In this document: piece after piece, positions 43,790 to 52,507 of the stretch | Layout of the letters: each line of letters begins with the position of its first letter | How positions within the stretch are numbered: position 1 is the stretch's first letter | Notes under the pieces: generated by a model | Seen by the model: only the letters and a program-made list of their open reading frames with translations | The model's database searches: none | What the model was told of the DNA's origin: nothing | Translations under genes and position numbers: made by a program | Source: an uncultured Eubacteriales bacterium | GTDB lineage: Bacteria > Bacillota > Clostridia > Oscillospirales > Acutalibacteraceae | Direction: 5' to 3' | Assembly (NCBI GenBank): GCA_934636435.1 | Contig: CAKUAQ010000001.1 | Coordinates: forward strand, 62,001-126,000 | DNA length: 64,000 bases

Positions 43790-45487
43790 ATGAAACGAAT
43801 CGGAAGTATTCTGCTGGCTTTGGTGCTGCTGTGCTGCGGAGCGCCGCTGGTGGCAGCGGCGGGGCCGCAGTCGCTCACCCAGACGGTGGCGCTGCTGCAG
43901 GAGGGGCGGTTTCCGTCCGAGGCGGTGCGGGGCGGCGCTCCCCGCCGGTCGCGGGCGGTCTCAAGCGGCGTGGCCACAGCCCGGGAGACAATCCTCGCAG
44001 GGCTGCAGGCGGTGGAGGATAAAATTGATCTGTCTGCCTACACACTGACGTCGGCGGAGGTAAGAGCCGCCTATCAGGCGGTGGTGAACGATCATCCGGA
44101 GCTGTTTTACGCCACCGGTGGGTATACCAGTTGGAACTTGAACGGCGCGGTCGTTGCGGTTGACCCGGTTTATACGGGGACAAAGGAAGCAATTCTACCG
44201 CAAAAGGCTGTCTATGAGAGCAAACTCACGGACATCCTCGACCTGATACGGGACGAGTGGACGGCATACGAAAAAGCGCTGTTCGTTCATGATTATCTGG
44301 CGGAAAACTACTGCTATGATGAGACGCTTAAAATCTTTGATGCCTATTCCTTTTTCACCCAAAAGACCGGTGTATGTCAGGCGTATACGCTGGCGTATAC
44401 GGCGGTGCTGCAGCGGCTGGGCATCCCGGTGACCCGCGTCATCAGCGAGGCCATGAACCATACCTGGAATCTGGTGCAGCTGGAGGGGGTCTGGTATCAT
44501 GTGGACGTGACCTGGGACGATCCTGTGGGTGCGCGGTTCGGCCTTGTGCATCACAATAATTTTCTGGCGGGGGACGAGGGCATCACCAAAGTGGGTCACC
44601 ACGACTGGTATTATACCGGCGAGACCTATACCTGCCCCCAGAATCATCCGCAGTACGACCGGCTGTGTGCGGCGACCACCCCGGCGGTGGAGCTGAACGG
44701 AACGTGGTATTATATTGCCGCTGCCGGCAACCAGTATGCGCTGTTCGGCACCGATTGGCAAACGGATACGACGGTGAAATTGCTGACCGACCACTGGCCG
44801 ACGGTGGGGAAGCCCGGGCACTGGATTGGATGGTTTTCCGGTCTGGGAGCGGTGGGGGATACGCTGGTGTACAATACCCCCGATGCGGTCTATCGGCTGA
44901 ATCCCGCCACCGGGGCGCAGACGGCCATACTCACCGTCAGCACGGATACCTCGGCGCTGTACGGTCTGCAATTCGGGTTGGACGGAGCGCGGTATGCCAC
45001 GCAGGCTTCTCCGAATGACACGGCCTCGGCGCAGATCGGCTCTCTGTCGCTGGAGCACAGCCACCGGTTCGCCCGCTTTGTGGAGAAAACGGCGGCCACC
45101 TGCGGCGCGGATGCGGTGCAGAGCTCCCGGTGCGCCTATTGCGGCGCGACCACGGACCGCACGGTGGTGGGGCAGCGCCCGGCGCACACGTGGAATGCGG
45201 GTGTCGTGACCCGAAAACCGACCGCCGTCGCGGATGGTGAAAAGACCTACACCTGTACGGAATGCGGCGCGTCGAAAACCGAGCCGATTCCCGCCGCACC
45301 GCAGTATGCGTTCGGCAATGCCAACGGCGATGGGCACGTGGATATCCGGGATCTGGTGTATATTCAGGAGGCCGCGGAGGGCGTCTATGAGAACGCCTGC
45401 GATCTGAACGAGGATGCGGCGGTGGACGCCCTCGATCTGGAAATCATGCGCCGCATCCTGCTGGGATTGACCGCCGACGCAGCCTGA
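43790..45487 (+). CDS. Secreted transglutaminase-like protein with C-terminal dockerin
   Basis: A 565-residue exported protein. After a signal peptide (cleavage near residue 24, VAAAG) comes a transglutaminase-like domain (about 90-260) with the likely triad C196 (GVCQAYT), H224 (MNHTWN) and D239 (WYHVDVTWD). A beta-rich region of about 150 residues follows, then two small Cys-pair repeats (CAYCGATT and CTECGASK, about 420-500). The end is dockerin-like: two calcium loops, NANGDGHVDIRDL and DLNEDAAVDALDL. Dockerins attach proteins to cohesin scaffolds, so it may join a cellulosome-like surface complex, though no scaffold is in the window. Cross-linking, protease or sugar-binding activity is possible. 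Confidence 0.85.
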   Translation: MKRIGSILLALVLLCCGAPLVAAAGPQSLTQTVALLQEGRFPSEAVRGGAPRRSRAVSSGVATARETILAGLQAVEDKIDLSAYTLTSAEVRAAYQAVVNDHPELFYATGGYTSWNLNGAVVAVDPVYTGTKEAILPQKAVYESKLTDILDLIRDEWTAYEKALFVHDYLAENYCYDETLKIFDAYSFFTQKTGVCQAYTLAYTAVLQRLGIPVTRVISEAMNHTWNLVQLEGVWYHVDVTWDDPVGARFGLVHHNNFLAGDEGITKVGHHDWYYTGETYTCPQNHPQYDRLCAATTPAVELNGTWYYIAAAGNQYALFGTDWQTDTTVKLLTDHWPTVGKPGHWIGWFSGLGAVGDTLVYNTPDAVYRLNPATGAQTAILTVSTDTSALYGLQFGLDGARYATQASPNDTASAQIGSLSLEHSHRFARFVEKTAATCGADAVQSSRCAYCGATTDRTVVGQRPAHTWNAGVVTRKPTAVADGEKTYTCTECGASKTEPIPAAPQYAFGNANGDGHVDIRDLVYIQEAAEGVYENACDLNEDAAVDALDLEIMRRILLGLTADAA

Positions 45488-45526
45488 GAGTTTCCGGCCG
45501 TCTGATCATATTTGTCACCAAAACGC

Positions 45527-45568
45527 ACACCACCCCCGGCGTCTGTACGGACGCCGGGGGCGGTGTTG
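45527..45568. terminator. Terminator between convergent genes
   Basis: CACCACCCCCGGCGTC pairs with GACGCCGGGGGCGGTG (one mismatch) across TGTACG. It lies between the transglutaminase gene and metQ, which face each other. Confidence 0.8.
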
Positions 45569-45598
45569 CTTAAACGGGGGATTTGTGATGTGAACGGC

Positions 45599-46405
45599 TT
45601 AGAAGATGGCGACCACAGCGCCGTTGTACTTCTCCTCGATGAATTTCTTCACCGTGTCGGACTGGAGCGCTTTCAGCAGCGCCTGTACCGCCTCGCTGTT
45701 CTCGTTGCCCTCCTTCACCACCAGCACGTTGGCGAAGGTCTGGGCGGCCTCGGAGGCTTTGTCCTCCACAGCCAGCGCATCGCTGACCTTCAGGCCGGCG
45801 TTGATGGCGTAGTTACCGTTGATGACCGCCACAGCCACGCTGTCCAGGCAGGTGGGGATCACGGCCGCTTCCATCTCCTTGATGTCGTAGTTGTGGGGGT
45901 TCTCGGCGATATCCAGCTTGGTGGCGGTCAGACCCACGCCGTCCTTCAGCTTGACGAGACCCTGGGCGGCCAGCAGCTGCAGGGCACGGGCTTCGTTGGT
46001 GCCGTCGTTGGGGATGGCGATGGCGTCGCCGTCCTTCAGATCGGCCAGCGCCTTGGCGGTGCCGGCATACAGGCCGAAGGGCTCATAGTGGATGGCGCCG
46101 ACGCTCACCAAATGGGTGTTGTTCTCCACGTTGAAGTTGTCCAGATAGGGCTTGTGCTGGAAATAGTTGGCGTCCAGATCGCCGCTCTCGGTGGCGGTGT
46201 TGGGCAGCACATAGTCGTCATAGATCTTGATCTGCAGATCGTAGCCCTGATCGGCCAGCGTGGACTTCACCTGCTCCAGAATCTCCGCATGGGGGGTGGC
46301 GCTGGCGCCCACAACGATGGTCTTTTTGCTGTCGCTTTTGCCGCAGCCCACCAGGCAGATTGCCAGCAGCGCCGCGACGGCCAGAATAGATACGAGTTTT
46401 TTCAT
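45599..46405 (-). CDS. metQ: Methionine ABC importer, binding lipoprotein MetQ
   Basis: Extracellular NlpA-type lipoprotein that binds methionine. The 268-residue protein has a lipobox LVGC (C21), then VVGASATPHAEIL, DANYFQHKPYLD, HYEPFGLYAG and IPNDGTNEARALQLL, all typical of MetQ. The upstream ATG at 46414 touches the Shine-Dalgarno, so AAAGGAG sets the start at 46405. Third gene of metNIQ. Confidence 0.95.
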   Translation of the reverse strand: MKKLVSILAVAALLAICLVGCGKSDSKKTIVVGASATPHAEILEQVKSTLADQGYDLQIKIYDDYVLPNTATESGDLDANYFQHKPYLDNFNVENNTHLVSVGAIHYEPFGLYAGTAKALADLKDGDAIAIPNDGTNEARALQLLAAQGLVKLKDGVGLTATKLDIAENPHNYDIKEMEAAVIPTCLDSVAVAVINGNYAINAGLKVSDALAVEDKASEAAQTFANVLVVKEGNENSEAVQALLKALQSDTVKKFIEEKYNGAVVAIF

Positions 46406-46467
46406 AATAGACATCTCCTTTAAGTATTGTTTATATGATAATATACATATCGTATATTACGGGCGAA

Positions 46468-47154
46468 TCAGGTACGGATACGTTTATCGGTTTTCTTTGC
46501 CAGCTTCATGCCGGTCTCCTGCAGGATCTGCACGAGAATGATCAGCACGACGGAGGCGGTATACATGATGGCATCCTTAAAGCGGTATAGACCGTACTGC
46601 ACGGCGATGGCGCCCAGTCCGCCGCCGCCCACCAGCGTGGCCAGCGGGGTGTATCCAAGGATGGTGGTCACGGCGATGGCGCCGCCCACCAGCAGGGAGG
46701 GCTTTGCCTCCGGCAGCAGCACCTTATAGATGATCTGCCAGTTGGAGCTGCCCATGGCCTGTGCCGCCTCGATGACGCCGGCGTCCACCTCTTTCAGAGA
46801 GGATTCCACCATCCGGGCCACGAAAGGAGCGGCTGCCAACACCAGCGGCACCAGAAATGCGGTATCGCCCACCTTGGTGCCGACGATGACCTTGGTCAGC
46901 GGCAGTGCCATCACCAGCAGGATCACAAAGGGCACCGAACGGAAAATGTTGACGATCAGGCCAAGCACCTTGTTGACCGCCCGCCGGGGGCGGATGCCGT
47001 CCTTATCGGTGATGCAGAGGATCACGCCCAGCGGCACACCGATGAGATAGGCGAAGGCGGTGCAGACCACCACCAGATACAGGGTGGTGAGCAGGCCGTT
47101 ACCGTATTCCCGCAGCAGGCCGTTGCCAAAGGCGGTTTCAAAAAACTCACTCAT
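46468..47154 (-). CDS. metI: Methionine ABC importer, permease MetI
   Basis: Membrane channel of the methionine importer, 228 residues with five helices. The cytoplasmic EAA loop reads EVDAGVIEAAQAMGSSNWQI, and the protein continues VLLPEAKPSLLVGGAIAVTT and LGAIAVQYGLYRF, typical of MetI. AAGGAGG precedes the ATG. It overlaps metN by 8 nt. Confidence 0.96.
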   Translation of the reverse strand: MSEFFETAFGNGLLREYGNGLLTTLYLVVVCTAFAYLIGVPLGVILCITDKDGIRPRRAVNKVLGLIVNIFRSVPFVILLVMALPLTKVIVGTKVGDTAFLVPLVLAAAPFVARMVESSLKEVDAGVIEAAQAMGSSNWQIIYKVLLPEAKPSLLVGGAIAVTTILGYTPLATLVGGGGLGAIAVQYGLYRFKDAIMYTASVVLIILVQILQETGMKLAKKTDKRIRT

Positions 47155-48166
47155 TGAGAGGTTCCTCCTTGCAGTAGATTCCGTGGGCGGTGAGATAGTC
47201 CTTCATCCGTTCCACCGCCTCCGGATCCTCCGGCAGACGCAGCACCATCTGGCCGAAGGTTTTGCCCTCCACCGTTTTGGTGTGGGCATAGAGGATGTTC
47301 ACCAGCACCCGACACTCCAGCACCATCTGGGCCACCACCGGCTCAAACGCCGCTGTGCCGTCAAACACCAGCCGCAGCCCCCTGGTGCCGCCGCTGCAAT
47401 CCACCGCCTGTCCTTGAGGGAAGATGAGCTGGCGGGCGATGGCGGACTGGGGATGCACGAAAACCTCCTGCACATCTCCCAGCTCCACGATGTGGCTCTG
47501 GTCGATGACCGCCACCCGGTTGCAGATCTGTTCGATGACCCGCATCTCATGAGTGATCACCACCACCGTGACCCCCAGCGTCCGGTTGATGTCCTTGAGC
47601 AGGTCCAGAATCGACTGGGTGGTGGTGGGGTCCAGAGCGCTGGTGGCCTCGTCGCACAGCAGCACCTTGGGATTGTTCGCCAGCGCCCGGGCAATGGCCA
47701 CTCGCTGCTTTTGCCCGCCGGACATCTGAGAGGGGTAGGCGTGCATTCGGTCATCCAGTCCCACCAGCCGCAGTAGCTCCTCCGCCCGGCTGCGGGCGGC
47801 TGCCCGGGATACCCCGGCGATCTCCAGCGGGTAGCACACATTGCCGATGGCATCCCGCTGGGACAGCAGGTTGAATCCCTGGAAGATCATGCCGATCTGC
47901 TGGCGGGTGGCCAGCAGCTGCCGGTTGGTCATGGCGGACAGGTCCTGTCCGTCCACGATCACCCGCCCGGAGGTGGGCTTTTCCAGATAGTTGATGCAGC
48001 GCACCAGGGTGCTCTTGCCGGCGCCGGATAAGCCGATGATGCCGAAGATTTCCCCCTCGTACACCGACAGGTCAATATCCCGCAGCGCCACAATCTCCCC
48101 GGCGGAGCCGTGAAAGATCTTGCCTAAATTTTCAATGCGGATCAGTTCCTTGCGGGTCTGTTCCAT
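47147..48166 (-). CDS. metN: Methionine ABC importer, ATPase MetN
   Basis: Cytoplasmic ATPase, 339 residues. Walker A is GLSGAGKST (45-53), the Q-loop is IFQGFNLL, the signature is MSGGQKQRVAIARAL, and Walker B is VLLCDEATSALDP. After the ABC domain comes the C-terminal regulatory domain (about 265-339) that binds methionine and inhibits transport in MetN. ATG at 48175 touches the ribosome binding site, so ATG at 48166 is preferred. It is first in metNIQ, behind the Met T-box. Confidence 0.96.
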   Translation of the reverse strand: MEQTRKELIRIENLGKIFHGSAGEIVALRDIDLSVYEGEIFGIIGLSGAGKSTLVRCINYLEKPTSGRVIVDGQDLSAMTNRQLLATRQQIGMIFQGFNLLSQRDAIGNVCYPLEIAGVSRAAARSRAEELLRLVGLDDRMHAYPSQMSGGQKQRVAIARALANNPKVLLCDEATSALDPTTTQSILDLLKDINRTLGVTVVVITHEMRVIEQICNRVAVIDQSHIVELGDVQEVFVHPQSAIARQLIFPQGQAVDCSGGTRGLRLVFDGTAAFEPVVAQMVLECRVLVNILYAHTKTVEGKTFGQMVLRLPEDPEAVERMKDYLTAHGIYCKEEPLNE

Positions 48167-48198
48167 GTGGTTCATCTCCCTTTCTGCGACAGGAACAA

Positions 48199-48240
48199 CA
48201 AAAAAGCCGTCGTCCTCATATTCCTATAAGGACGACAGCG
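48199..48240 (-). terminator. T-box-controlled terminator before metN
   Basis: On the minus strand CTGTCGTCCTTAT pairs with the GAGGACGACGGC arm, followed by TTTTTTG. Confidence 0.85.
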
Positions 48241-48496
48241 TAGCTGACGTGTTACCACCTTACTTCGCATATGCCTCACGGCACACACCTCAGTCGGTAC
48301 GCAGAACAGACATCTCTGCTCCGGATACCCGGGCGCTGTAATGGGCGCTCCCATCGCAGCCTAACGGCACAACCGCTCGGTGCGAGGCTCCGAGGCCATC
48401 TTCCATCCTGCCTTTTGCGCCCCTTTCCACCAGCCGGGGCTCTCTGCGGCATATCTCAGGATGTACTCTCCTCATCGTTGCCTGTGTCTTATGTTG
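48199..48496 (-). promoter_or_regulatory. T-box riboswitch, methionine specifier
   Basis: Leader RNA on the minus strand. Stem I starts GATGAGGAGAGTACAT, and the matching CCTC follows a GATGG block. The specifier ATG occupies 48397-48399, placed one base before the closing helix exactly as TGG is in the Trp T-box of this window. The T-box AAGGTGGTAACACG (48248-48261) leads into the terminator. It should switch on metNIQ when methionyl-tRNA is uncharged. Confidence 0.9.
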
Positions 48497-48502
48497 TGAC
48501 CG

Positions 48503-48531
48503 ATTATAGCACGCGCCGATTTATCTGTCAA
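48503..48531 (-). promoter_or_regulatory. Promoter of the Met T-box/metNIQ operon
   Basis: On the minus strand, perfect TTGACA (48526-48531) and TATAAT (48503-48508) are 17 nt apart. Confidence 0.92.
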
Positions 48532-48598
48532 GCACTTTTTTCGGAAAATTTTGAATTTTTTATTTCCCGGGGAAATCCCGCAAGCTCCGGGCGGTGGC

Positions 48599-49924
48599 TC
48601 ATCGGAGCCCGGCATATTCCAGCATCCCCAGTTTTTTGGCGGGGAGAGTCAGCCGATCCGGTGAGTCCATGGGGGTGTCCGTCAGGCCGCCCCCGCCGTT
48701 CAGCAGCCGGAAACGGGTGATCCGCCATCCGGCGGGCAGACACGGCTCTATGGGGATGGGGATGTCCCCCGTATTGACGATCAGCAGCTTTCCGAGGGCC
48801 TCATCGGGGTCTGCGGCGGCCAGCAGCGGCAGCTCTCCGTCGGCTTCGGCTGTCACCCGGCCGCCCAGCGCATACAGCTCGCCGAACGCCTGCAGGGCGT
48901 AATACGCCGGGAATACTGTCAGCCGCACCGGGTCAAACAGCCCCTGATAGGAGCCATGCACCTGCCCGTCGTAATACATCAGCATATCCAGCGGGCTGTT
49001 GTGCAGCCGCAGCAGCATATCGGCAATGAAGCAGGCGTCCTCCTCGGTGCCCCGCCGTTGGATGCCCGGATTCCATTCATCGAGGATGCTCTCCGTGGCG
49101 GTCAGCCCGCGCCGATCCAGCTCCCGGCGCACATAGGCGGCATACCGGGCGTTGCTGCGGCTGTCGGCATAACTGTGCCAGGAGAAGAAATCCAGCGGTG
49201 CCGTATGCTCCGGCGCGGCAATATAGTCAAGAAATTCCTGAAAAAAGGTGATAAAGTAATCGGTGCGGGGAGAGGAATTGGCGTTGGCCTGAAAGGCGTC
49301 GTTCAGGGCATAAAAGCCGCAGGAGCCGTAACCGCCGATCTTAATGTCGGGGAACTGCTCTTTCAGGTAGTTGGCGGCGGTCTCGTACAGAGCGAAATAC
49401 TGCTCCCTGGTTCCTTTCCACATGGGGTTGTCCCGTATTTCCGGCTCGTTGTCCGGCTCGTTCCAAATTTCCCAGTAGCGGATGTGATAGCGGTAGCCGT
49501 CAGCCCAGCCGTGGTTGTAGTGGCGGATGATGCCGGCGCAGATCTGCGCCCATTTCCGATTGTCGACGGGCGGAAAGATGCGGTACGCTCGGATATAGTG
49601 GGCATTTTCGATGGTGGCGCCCAGACGGAAAAAGGGCTCGACCCCTTGCTCCGTCAGCTTTTCCAGCAGCCAGTCGGTGAAAGCAAAATCATAGGCGGCA
49701 GGGTCGGAGGGATCGGCATTCCAATCCCGAAAAATATTGGCGATATCCACGAACCGGAAACCGCCGTATGCGCCGCCAGTATCGTGCAGGCGGGAATAGG
49801 GGATACCGGCTTCGCCCAGATAGTGAAACAGCTGGTCGGAGGTTCCCAGCAAAGGGGCGTTGTTGATGGCGTGAAAGGGCTTGATCTTTCCGATGATGGC
49901 CGAAGGATTTACGGTGATCTTCAC
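48599..49924 (-). CDS. GH39-family glycoside hydrolase
   Basis: Probably a beta-xylosidase or alpha-L-iduronidase-like retaining glycosidase, without signal peptide, so intracellular. The 441-residue protein has a TIM barrel with the acid/base Glu in YWEIWNEPDNEP (about residue 160) and the nucleophile Glu in ESILDEWNPG (about residue 280), then a small beta domain at the C-terminus. The start codon is GTG (49924) with AAAGGAG. It lies between metNIQ and the feo genes with its own promoter at 49980-50008 and is not in a sugar gene cluster. Confidence 0.88.
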   Translation of the reverse strand: MKITVNPSAIIGKIKPFHAINNAPLLGTSDQLFHYLGEAGIPYSRLHDTGGAYGGFRFVDIANIFRDWNADPSDPAAYDFAFTDWLLEKLTEQGVEPFFRLGATIENAHYIRAYRIFPPVDNRKWAQICAGIIRHYNHGWADGYRYHIRYWEIWNEPDNEPEIRDNPMWKGTREQYFALYETAANYLKEQFPDIKIGGYGSCGFYALNDAFQANANSSPRTDYFITFFQEFLDYIAAPEHTAPLDFFSWHSYADSRSNARYAAYVRRELDRRGLTATESILDEWNPGIQRRGTEEDACFIADMLLRLHNSPLDMLMYYDGQVHGSYQGLFDPVRLTVFPAYYALQAFGELYALGGRVTAEADGELPLLAAADPDEALGKLLIVNTGDIPIPIEPCLPAGWRITRFRLLNGGGGLTDTPMDSPDRLTLPAKKLGMLEYAGLR

Positions 49925-49979
49925 GAGAAGTCATCTCCTTTTACACAACATAAATGGGCACTCCGCAATATGCACGGTC

Positions 49980-50008
49980 AGCATACTATGGGGTGCCCCT
50001 AATGTCAA
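49980..50008 (-). promoter_or_regulatory. Promoter of the GH39 gene, overlapping the end of the feo transcript
   Basis: On the minus strand TTGACA (50003-50008) and TATGCT (49980-49985) are 17 nt apart. The -35 hexamer overlaps the stop of the Cys-rich feo partner. GGGCAC and GTGCCC flank the -10 region as a possible operator. Confidence 0.75.
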
Positions 50009-50154
50009 GTGGTTTTCCGCTTTTTGCGGCAATCGGAGCAACTTTTGCATCCGTAGCAGCAACCGCCCCGGCGGTGCTGCCGCCACAGCCGCACCAGGGC
50101 GGCGGTCACGGCCGCCCCTATTGCCGCCAGCAGTATGTAGTCTCCCAGACCCAT
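50005..50154 (-). CDS. FeoB-associated Cys-rich membrane protein
   Basis: A 49-residue gene. It has one transmembrane helix (about 5-22, DYILLAAIGAAVTAALV), a basic stretch and a Cys-rich tail, GGCCYGCKSCSDC, with five Cys in thirteen residues. Small proteins of this kind follow feoB in many clostridia and may handle iron or help FeoB. GGGAGG precedes the ATG at 50154, 15 nt after feoB. Confidence 0.82.
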   Translation of the reverse strand: MGLGDYILLAAIGAAVTAALVRLWRQHRRGGCCYGCKSCSDCRKKRKTT

Positions 50155-50169
50155 ACAGTGCACCTCCCG

Positions 50170-52173
50170 TCACAGCCATCCGGCGATCATATACACCGCC
50201 CCGGCGGCCACCCAGGCCACCACGCATTGAAACACCACCACACCCAGCGTTTTCACCGTGGAGCGCAGCTCCCGGCGGATGGCGGCCACTGCTGCCACGC
50301 AGGGGGTATAGAGCAGCGTAAAGGTGAGAAAGCTCAGCGCCGCGGCAGGGGTGAACAGTCCGGTGAGCGCCCCGCCCAGCGCAGCGGTGCCGGTGCCCAT
50401 CAGCACGCCCAGCGTGCTGACCACCGCCTCCTTGGCGGTGAAGCCGGTGATGAGGGCTGTCGCCACCCGCCAATCGCTGAAGCCCAGCGGCCGGAACACC
50501 GGCGCGATCCAACGGCCGATGGAGGCCAGCAGACTGTCGGCGCTGTCGGCGACGGGATTGAGCCGCAGATCAAAGGATTGCAGGAACCAGATGATGACCG
50601 TGGCAAGGAAAATGATGGTGAAAGCCTTTTGCAGGAAATCCCGGGCCTTCTCCCACATGAGCAGCAGCACGCTGCGGGCGGAGGGCAGCCGGTAGTTGGG
50701 CAGCTCCATCACAAAGGGAGCAGGCTTGCCCCGCAGCACGGAGGATTTGAAGAACAGCGCCGCCAGTATGCCCACCGCCATGCCGCCCACGTACAGCCCG
50801 ATCATCACCAGCGGCCGATGCCGCGGGAAAAAGGCGGCGGTGAACACGGTGTAGATGGGGATCTTCGCCGAGCAGCTCATAAAGGGGGTCAGCAGGATGG
50901 TCATGGTGCGATCCCGCTCGGAGGGCAGGGTGCGGCTGGCCATCACTGCCGGGACGGTGCAGCCGAAGCCGATGAGCATGGGTACGAAGCTGCGCCCGGA
51001 CAGCCCGATGCGCCGCAGCAGGGTGTCCATGACGAATGCCACCCGCGCCATATATCCGGTATCCTCCAGCACCGACAGGAAGAAGAACAGCACCACGATG
51101 ATGGGCAGGAATCCCAGCACGCTGCCCACACCGGCGAAAATACCGTCGATGATCAGGCTGTGCACCACCGGGTTGATCCCCCAGACGGTCAGCCCCCGGT
51201 CCACTACCCCGGTGAGGGCATCGATGCCCATGGACAGCAGATTGCTCAGAGCGGCACCGATCACATTAAAGGTGAGCCAGAATACCGTCAGCATAATGAG
51301 GATGAACAGCGGCAGCGCCAGATACCGGTTGGTCAGCACACGGTCGATCTGTACACTGCGGCGGTGCTCCCGGCTCTCCTGTCCCCGGGTGACGCACCGG
51401 GCGCACACCCGCTCGATGTAATTATATCGCATATCCGCCAGCGCCGCGTTGCGGTCCAGTCCCCGCTCGGTTTCCATTTCCACGACGCTATGCTCGATCA
51501 GCTCATATTCATTCTGATCCAGCTGGAGTTTTTCGATAAACTCCGGGTCCTCCTCGATCACCTTGGTGGCGCAGAACCGGGCGGAAATGCCCAGCCGGTC
51601 GGCGTGATCCTCAATGATGTGGGAAACGGCGTGGATACATCGATGCACCGGTCCCGCCGGACAGAAATCCTGTACCCGGGGTGTCTGCTTATGGCGGGAG
51701 ACCTCCACAATTTTATCCACCACCTCGGCGACGCCCTCGTTCTTGGCGGCGCTGACTGGGATGACCGGCACCCCCAGCGCCTGCTCCAGACCCGCTACGT
51801 CGATGCTGCCGCCGTTGCCCCGCACCTCGTCCATCATATTCAGCACCAGCACCATAGGCAGCCGCAGCTCCAACAGCTGGAGGGTCAGATACAGGTTGCG
51901 TTCCGGGTTGGTGGCATCGACAATGTTGATGATGCCGTCGGGGTGCTGGTTAAAGATAAAATCCCGGGTTACCCGTTCTTCGATGGAATAGGGGCGGATG
52001 GAATAGATACCCGGCAGATCCACCACGGAGCAGCCCTTGGCCCCCCGCAGGTCGCCGGATTTCTGATCCACCGTCACGCCGGGGAAGTTACCCACGTGTT
52101 GATTGGAGCCGGTCAGGGCGTTGAACAGGGTGGTCTTGCCGCAATTCTGATTGCCGACCAGAGCAAAAACCAT
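50170..52173 (-). CDS. feoB: Ferrous iron transporter FeoB
   Basis: Membrane protein for Fe(II) uptake, 667 residues. The N-terminal G domain has GNQNCGKTT (7-15), GNFPGVTVD, DLPGIYSI and LNMMDE, then a helical domain. The membrane part carries the Gate repeats (GFGCTVPAVMASRTL and ITGFTAKEAVVSTLGVL). It starts 3 nt after feoA, so it is tightly coupled. Iron regulation is likely but no clear Fur box was identified. Confidence 0.97.
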   Translation of the reverse strand: MVFALVGNQNCGKTTLFNALTGSNQHVGNFPGVTVDQKSGDLRGAKGCSVVDLPGIYSIRPYSIEERVTRDFIFNQHPDGIINIVDATNPERNLYLTLQLLELRLPMVLVLNMMDEVRGNGGSIDVAGLEQALGVPVIPVSAAKNEGVAEVVDKIVEVSRHKQTPRVQDFCPAGPVHRCIHAVSHIIEDHADRLGISARFCATKVIEEDPEFIEKLQLDQNEYELIEHSVVEMETERGLDRNAALADMRYNYIERVCARCVTRGQESREHRRSVQIDRVLTNRYLALPLFILIMLTVFWLTFNVIGAALSNLLSMGIDALTGVVDRGLTVWGINPVVHSLIIDGIFAGVGSVLGFLPIIVVLFFFLSVLEDTGYMARVAFVMDTLLRRIGLSGRSFVPMLIGFGCTVPAVMASRTLPSERDRTMTILLTPFMSCSAKIPIYTVFTAAFFPRHRPLVMIGLYVGGMAVGILAALFFKSSVLRGKPAPFVMELPNYRLPSARSVLLLMWEKARDFLQKAFTIIFLATVIIWFLQSFDLRLNPVADSADSLLASIGRWIAPVFRPLGFSDWRVATALITGFTAKEAVVSTLGVLMGTGTAALGGALTGLFTPAAALSFLTFTLLYTPCVAAVAAIRRELRSTVKTLGVVVFQCVVAWVAAGAVYMIAGWL

Positions 52174-52176
52174 GTA

Positions 52177-52401
52177 TTACGCCTCCTCTGTTTCGATCAT
52201 GGCTGCATCCTCTTTGCGCAGGGTTAGTTCATATCCCCGCAGACGCAGCTCGATGGGGTCGCCCATAGGTGCAACCTTGACCACAGTGACGGCGGTGCCG
52301 GGGATCAGCCCCATGTCCAGCAGCCGGCAGCGCAGCGCGCCGCTCCCGCTTACGGCGGTGATACGGACACTGTGCCCCACGGCGCATTGATTCAATGTCA
52401 T
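52177..52401 (-). CDS. feoA: FeoA family protein
   Basis: A 74-residue SH3-like cytoplasmic protein that assists FeoB. RCRLLDMGLIPGTAVTVVKVAPMGDP and RGYELTLRKEDA mark FeoA. AAGGAG precedes the ATG. First gene of feoA-feoB-Cys-rich. Confidence 0.95.
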   Translation of the reverse strand: MTLNQCAVGHSVRITAVSGSGALRCRLLDMGLIPGTAVTVVKVAPMGDPIELRLRGYELTLRKEDAAMIETEEA

Positions 52402-52449
52402 AGTCGGTTATCTCCTTACTATCGGCCTATGCAGGCCGTATGCGTTGCC

Positions 52450-52478
52450 ATTATACCCAATGTGTCGGAATTTGTCAA
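52450..52478 (-). promoter_or_regulatory. Promoter of feoAB
   Basis: On the minus strand, perfect TTGACA (52473-52478) and TATAAT (52450-52455) are 17 nt apart. An AT-rich stretch (AATTAAATAT) lies just upstream of the -35 and could hold an iron regulator site. Confidence 0.9.
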
Positions 52479-52507
52479 TTAAATATAGGCTTCTGCCCGA
52501 TTCCAAG

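Noticed and set aside
49954..52227. 757-codon plus-strand frame opposite feoB
   Set aside because: His/Gln-rich antisense frame; feoB, feoA and the Cys-rich gene are certain on the minus strand.
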